A stretch of 8,490 nt of DNA, taken from positions 1-8,490 of the forward strand of contig JAUWZR010000109.1 in NCBI GenBank assembly GCA_030615235.1, given 5' to 3'. This DNA is from Promethearchaeota archaeon. Its GTDB lineage: Archaea; Asgardarchaeota; Lokiarchaeia; Sigyniarchaeales; SOKP01. The position numbers and the translations under genes are program-made. The notes under the pieces were generated by a model, which saw only the letters and a list, made by a program, of their open reading frames with translations, was not told where the DNA came from and did no database searches. Shown here in pieces: positions 5,778 through 8,490 of the stretch. Position 1 is the stretch's first letter. Each line of letters starts with the position of its first letter.

Positions 5778-6992
5778 ATTTCTTTAGGCGGAGAATTAGG
5801 CAAGCATACAAAAATTTTATTAATTGTAGTTCTAATGTCAACAGCGTTCAGAAGTATGGGGATGAGTATCATCCAAATTGGTTTGCCTTCGTTTGTTGAG
5901 AGCGTCGCTGGTACTCTAACTTCTTATGGAATAATAATTGGTGTTTTTTCTGTGACTCAATGCATTTTTCAATATCCTTATGCAGCAGTCTCAGATAAAT
6001 TAGGACGTCGAAAAATAATCCTTTTCGGAATGCTTATATATCTATTAGGAACATTTTTATGCTTTACAGCTCAAGATGTAATCCAATTGATCATCTACAG
6101 AGCAATTCAAGGAGCAGGTGCTTATACTTCAATTCTACAAGCAATTATAGGCGATATATACAAAAAAGATCAACACTCCCAGGGAATGGGCAAATATTCG
6201 TTATCCATGAATGGGGGGTACTTCCTTGGATTCATAATAGGTGGTTATATTTCGAGTTTCTTAGGATTTAGGAACATTTTCCTGATATCAGGATTACTAA
6301 TTTGTATTAGCATAATATTTGTTTTTTTCGTTCTGAAAGAGAATAATAATACTGAGACGATCGAGGACCAAGATAAAAGTTTGGATTTCAATGTAAAGAA
6401 TATAAAGATTCTCCTTAAAGAGCGTCAATATATCTTTTCACTATTACTTAATTGTGTCAGATGGTTTTTATTTGGATTTATTACTGCCTATTTGGTATGG
6501 GTTTTACAGGACAGTGTACGAGGTTTTGGTTTAGACGAAATCACTTCAAGTTATATGATGTTGGTTATTCTAGCACTTTATGTTTTGTTTATTTTCATTT
6601 CCAGCAAGTTATTACATCGATTTGGTCCTCGAAAAATGATGATGGTAGGACAAATTATAGTTATGTTTTTCGGAATCGCTTTCTTTTTCCCAGATTTTGT
6701 TATGAACCTACCTGTTTTCTTAATTATAGTTTCTACTTTAGGAATAGGAATAGCGTTGTTTGATCCCTCGGGGAATACTCTTTTATTAGAAGTTATTGAA
6801 GATATTCAACCCGACTTAAAAGGTTCGGGGATCGGATTCAATAATGCGATTGGGTTTTTCTGTGCGGCGATTGCTCCAATAATCATGAGCCCATTAGGTG
6901 AAATAGAAATCTTGTCTCCCTTCTATGTCGTTTTTGGTTTGATGATTTTTTCTCTTATTATATCGAAATTTTTAGTCAATAAGAAATATTAA
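5778..6992 (+). CDS. Major facilitator superfamily transporter (DHA1-like), start uncertain
   Basis: A 12-helix MFS protein, about 404 residues if begun at 5778 or 385 from the first ATG at 5835. Numbered from 5778, motif A is S-D73-K-L-G-R-R78 between TM2 and TM3, and R108-A-I-Q-G-A-G114 is the TM4 motif B of proton-coupled exporters. A central hydrophilic loop (NNTETIEDQDKSLDF) divides the two halves. TM1 reads KILLIVVLMSTAFRSMGMS, so the ATG at 5835 lies within TM1 and would remove half of it plus the cytosolic tail SLGGELGKHT. A strong ribosome site upstream points to ATT at 5778 as the start, or to an ATG that has mutated. The protein is unrelated in subfamily to the GPH symporter; drug, metabolite or sugar efflux are all possible. 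It converges with YjbQ, with 4 nt between the stops. Confidence 0.85.
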   Translation: MSLGGELGKHTKILLIVVLMSTAFRSMGMSIIQIGLPSFVESVAGTLTSYGIIIGVFSVTQCIFQYPYAAVSDKLGRRKIILFGMLIYLLGTFLCFTAQDVIQLIIYRAIQGAGAYTSILQAIIGDIYKKDQHSQGMGKYSLSMNGGYFLGFIIGGYISSFLGFRNIFLISGLLICISIIFVFFVLKENNNTETIEDQDKSLDFNVKNIKILLKERQYIFSLLLNCVRWFLFGFITAYLVWVLQDSVRGFGLDEITSSYMMLVILALYVLFIFISSKLLHRFGPRKMMMVGQIIVMFFGIAFFFPDFVMNLPVFLIIVSTLGIGIALFDPSGNTLLLEVIEDIQPDLKGSGIGFNNAIGFFCAAIAPIIMSPLGEIEILSPFYVVFGLMIFSLIISKFLVNKKY

Positions 6993-6996
6993 TAAT

Positions 6997-7416
6997 TCAT
7001 GATTCTCCTGTAATTTGAACATAAACCTTTCTATTTCTTGGTCCATCATATTCTGCTAACATTATGCCTTGCCATGTTCCTAACATTAATTTACCCCCGT
7101 GAATTAATATATATATTGAATTTCCCGTTAATGAACATTTAATGTGAGCATCAGAATTCCCTTCACCGTGCATAAAAGAGTACCCTAACCCTCCACCTTT
7201 AGGAATTAACTTATTTAGATAATTCGCAACATCTTTCATTACGGATCGATCTGCGTTTTCATTTATAGTTATTCCCGCAGTAGTGTGAGGCACGAATATG
7301 CAACAGGTGCCTTCGTTGATATTAGAATTTTTTACAATTTTTTTAATTTCATTTGTAATTTCAAGTAATACTTCTCTTTCAGGGGTTTTTACTCTAAATT
7401 CTTCAAATACAATCAT
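6997..7416 (-). CDS. yjbQ: YjbQ family protein (UPF0047)
   Basis: A complete 139-residue protein with all family landmarks: V-P-H44-T-T-A-G-I-T-I-N52-E-N, then H83-G-E-G-N-S-D-A-H91-I-K, then L-G-T-W-Q-G-I and E-Y-D-G-P-R-N-R-K near the end. The conserved histidines and glutamate form the putative metal or active site. Bacterial and archaeal members are often annotated as secondary thiamine-phosphate synthase because some rescue thiE mutants, but the true cellular role is unsettled. The protein is a small cytosolic barrel, multimeric in known structures. The start is well supported: GGTGAT ends 3 nt before the ATG. It lies 30 nt downstream of the crotonase gene on the same strand, probably one transcript, and meets the MFS gene tail-to-tail. 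Confidence 0.93.
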   Translation of the reverse strand: MIVFEEFRVKTPEREVLLEITNEIKKIVKNSNINEGTCCIFVPHTTAGITINENADRSVMKDVANYLNKLIPKGGGLGYSFMHGEGNSDAHIKCSLTGNSIYILIHGGKLMLGTWQGIMLAEYDGPRNRKVYVQITGES

Positions 7417-7419
7417 AAT

Positions 7420-7425
7420 ATCACC
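7420..7425 (-). promoter_or_regulatory. Ribosome binding site of yjbQ
   Basis: GGTGAT on the minus strand, 3 nt from the ATG at 7416 (core GGTGA 4 nt away), is a good archaeal Shine-Dalgarno. It is internal to the likely crotonase-yjbQ transcript, where a leaderless start would not work. Confidence 0.55.
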
Positions 7426-7446
7426 ATTTTAAGTACAAAGTTATAT

Positions 7447-8217
7447 TCAAATATTATTAAAATTACTGTGCTTTCCTTTTCCTTCCATAAAAGTTTTGCT
7501 TCCCTCCAAGTATTCTCCGCTTTCAAGCGTTTCTAAACCGAGTTCAAATTCCTTTATCATTGCGTTCTCAATACTTAATCCCATTTGACTATAAGCAGAA
7601 AGACGGTCATTTCTCATGCAAACCTGTGGAAAGGCAGCAATTTCTCGTGCTAATTTTTCTGCTTCTTTTTTAGATTGACCGTCATCAACTAATCGATTAG
7701 CTAACCCCCAGGTTAGAGCTTCTTCAGCCCTCACAGGGCGTCCAGTAAGAATCATATCCATCGCACGACTTAAACCAATAAGCCTTGGCAGTCTTACCGT
7801 ACCTCCATCCACAAGAGGCACTCCAAATCTGCGGCAAAATACCCCAAATAGCGCATTCTTTTCAACTACACGCATATCGCACCACAAAGCAAGTTCTAAG
7901 CCGCCTGCAACAGCATAACCAGCTATAGCTGCGATAACTGGTTTGTTTAAACGCATTCTCGTTGGACCCATTGGTCCATCTCCTTCTTTTTCTACTTTAT
8001 TTCCTCGCCCTTCAGTAATCGCCTTTAAATTAGCACCCGAGCAGAATGTCCCTTTAGCACCCCATAATACAGCAACTAAAGCTTTTTCATCGTTTTCGAA
8101 ATCTCTAAAAGCAGAACTCAGTTCTTGAGCTGTAGGTCCATCAATAGCGTTTTTAACTTCGGGATTATTGATGATAATTGTATATACAGGATAATTCTTC
8201 TCAATTAATACTACCAT
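7447..8217 (-). CDS. Enoyl-CoA hydratase/isomerase (crotonase) family protein
   Basis: A complete 256-residue cytosolic protein of the crotonase fold, the usual length. Seen in order: I-I-I-N-N-P-E-V-K-N-A near the start, C-S-G61-A-N-L-K (first oxyanion-hole strand), G100-Y-A-V-A-G-G-L-E108-L-A-L (second oxyanion hole with a Glu at the position of rat hydratase Glu144), then F-G-V-F-C128-R-R-F-G-V-P-L-V-D-G-G-T. In classical hydratases the second catalytic Glu (Glu164, in F-G-x-P-E) aligns with C128 here, so simple hydration is doubtful. Many family members with this R-R-F-G-V-P-L variant have no assigned reaction. Acyl-CoA is the expected ligand. No Shine-Dalgarno precedes the ATG and a TATA-like box lies 31 nt away, so it is probably leaderless. 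It is followed by yjbQ and is divergent from the second URO-D gene. Confidence 0.9.
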   Translation of the reverse strand: MVVLIEKNYPVYTIIINNPEVKNAIDGPTAQELSSAFRDFENDEKALVAVLWGAKGTFCSGANLKAITEGRGNKVEKEGDGPMGPTRMRLNKPVIAAIAGYAVAGGLELALWCDMRVVEKNALFGVFCRRFGVPLVDGGTVRLPRLIGLSRAMDMILTGRPVRAEEALTWGLANRLVDDGQSKKEAEKLAREIAAFPQVCMRNDRLSAYSQMGLSIENAMIKEFELGLETLESGEYLEGSKTFMEGKGKHSNFNNI

Positions 8218-8243
8218 GTAATTTATTAGAATTAGAAGATTGA

Positions 8244-8252
8244 TAAATTTAA
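8244..8252 (-). promoter_or_regulatory. TATA-like box of the crotonase gene
   Basis: TTAAATTTA on the minus strand is centred about 31 nt upstream of the ATG at 8217, in the 100-nt divergent gap. It fits a leaderless or near-leaderless archaeal transcript, since no ribosome site is visible. Confidence 0.35.
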
Positions 8253-8281
8253 TTTAGGGAAAAATTTTTGTTCTACTACCA

Positions 8282-8288
8282 TTTATAT
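8282..8288 (+). promoter_or_regulatory. TATA-like box of the second URO-D gene
   Basis: TTTATAT is centred about 33 nt before the ATG at 8318, in the same divergent gap as the crotonase promoter. A weak AGGA lies 3 nt before the ATG. Confidence 0.45.
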
Positions 8289-8317
8289 CGTTTTAGAATT
8301 GTTAAGAGTTAGGAATT

Positions 8318-8490
8318 ATGAGTGCTCGGAAAAGAGTATTGCAAGCATTAAATCATGAAGAGCCTGATCGCATACCACTTTTTTGTCAAATTATAATGCC
8401 AGGATTTCAGCGAGAACTCCTGAATTATTGGGGGGATTCGTATACCAAGGAAAGGAAATTTAAGCTATCCTATAGAGATTATAATTTAGA
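8318..8490 (+). CDS. Second URO-D/MtaA-like family protein, N-terminal part (runs off the right edge)
   Basis: Fifty-seven codons are present. The opening MSARKRVLQALNHEEPDRIP is the conserved URO-D family N-terminus and parallels the first URO-D gene (SRERVNVTLNHKEPDKVP), so the two are paralogues. After that they diverge: here LFCQIIMPGFQRELLNYWG replaces the D-L-G-G segment, suggesting a different substrate or a different branch. The catalytic half lies outside the window, so decarboxylase and methyltransferase roles cannot be separated. ATG 8318 is chosen because it gives the family start and follows a well-placed TATA-like box. Confidence 0.85.
   Translation, partial: MSARKRVLQALNHEEPDRIPLFCQIIMPGFQRELLNYWGDSYTKERKFKLSYRDYNL

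Noticed and set aside
6059..6763. Two plus-strand frames (6059-6271 and 6452-6763) inside the second MFS gene
   Set aside because: Both are shifted-frame shadows with skewed composition and no upstream signals.
7943..8128. Plus-strand 61-residue frame over the crotonase
   Set aside because: It is antisense to conserved crotonase codons and has no recognisable domain.

Overview
The window is AT-rich DNA that reads as archaeal. TATA-like boxes lie about 25-40 nt upstream of several starts, several genes lack a Shine-Dalgarno (leaderless or nearly so), others carry GGTG/GGTGAT ribosome sites, and candidate stop signals are bare T-runs. The gene content (URO-D/MtaA-like paralogues, a fucose-isomerase-like enzyme, GPH symporter, YjbQ) would suit a heterotrophic archaeon such as an Asgard/Lokiarchaeia-like lineage. 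That placement is inference; no marker gene is present.

Layout. (1) Positions 1-1371, minus strand: a URO-D family gene followed by the 5' end of an amidohydrolase, probably one transcript. (2) Positions 1504-5706, a carbohydrate region. It holds a sulfatase pseudogene (1504-2323) with an internal deletion and frame breaks, an intact L-fucose/L-arabinose-isomerase-like gene (2438-3934), an intact GPH-family sugar:cation symporter (4061-5425), and on the opposite strand a C-terminal remnant of a DUF2961/GH172 glycoside hydrolase (5452-5706). (3) Positions 5778-6992: a second major facilitator of a different subfamily. Its first ATG falls inside TM1, and a strong ribosome site precedes an ATT codon at the expected start. 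(4) Positions 6997-8217, minus strand: a crotonase-fold gene followed by a YjbQ (UPF0047) gene, ending tail-to-tail with the transporter. (5) From 8318: the 5' end of a second URO-D family gene, divergent from the crotonase.

Taken together, region 2 looks like a locus for using a sulfated or furanose-containing saccharide. The two hydrolytic steps (sulfatase, GH172) are broken, while uptake and isomerisation are intact, as if the organism now imports free sugar or relies on hydrolases elsewhere. The two URO-D genes and the amidohydrolase at the edges may belong to separate one-carbon/corrinoid or decarboxylation chemistry, but no corrinoid protein is in the window. No tRNA, rRNA, CRISPR array or insertion sequence was seen.
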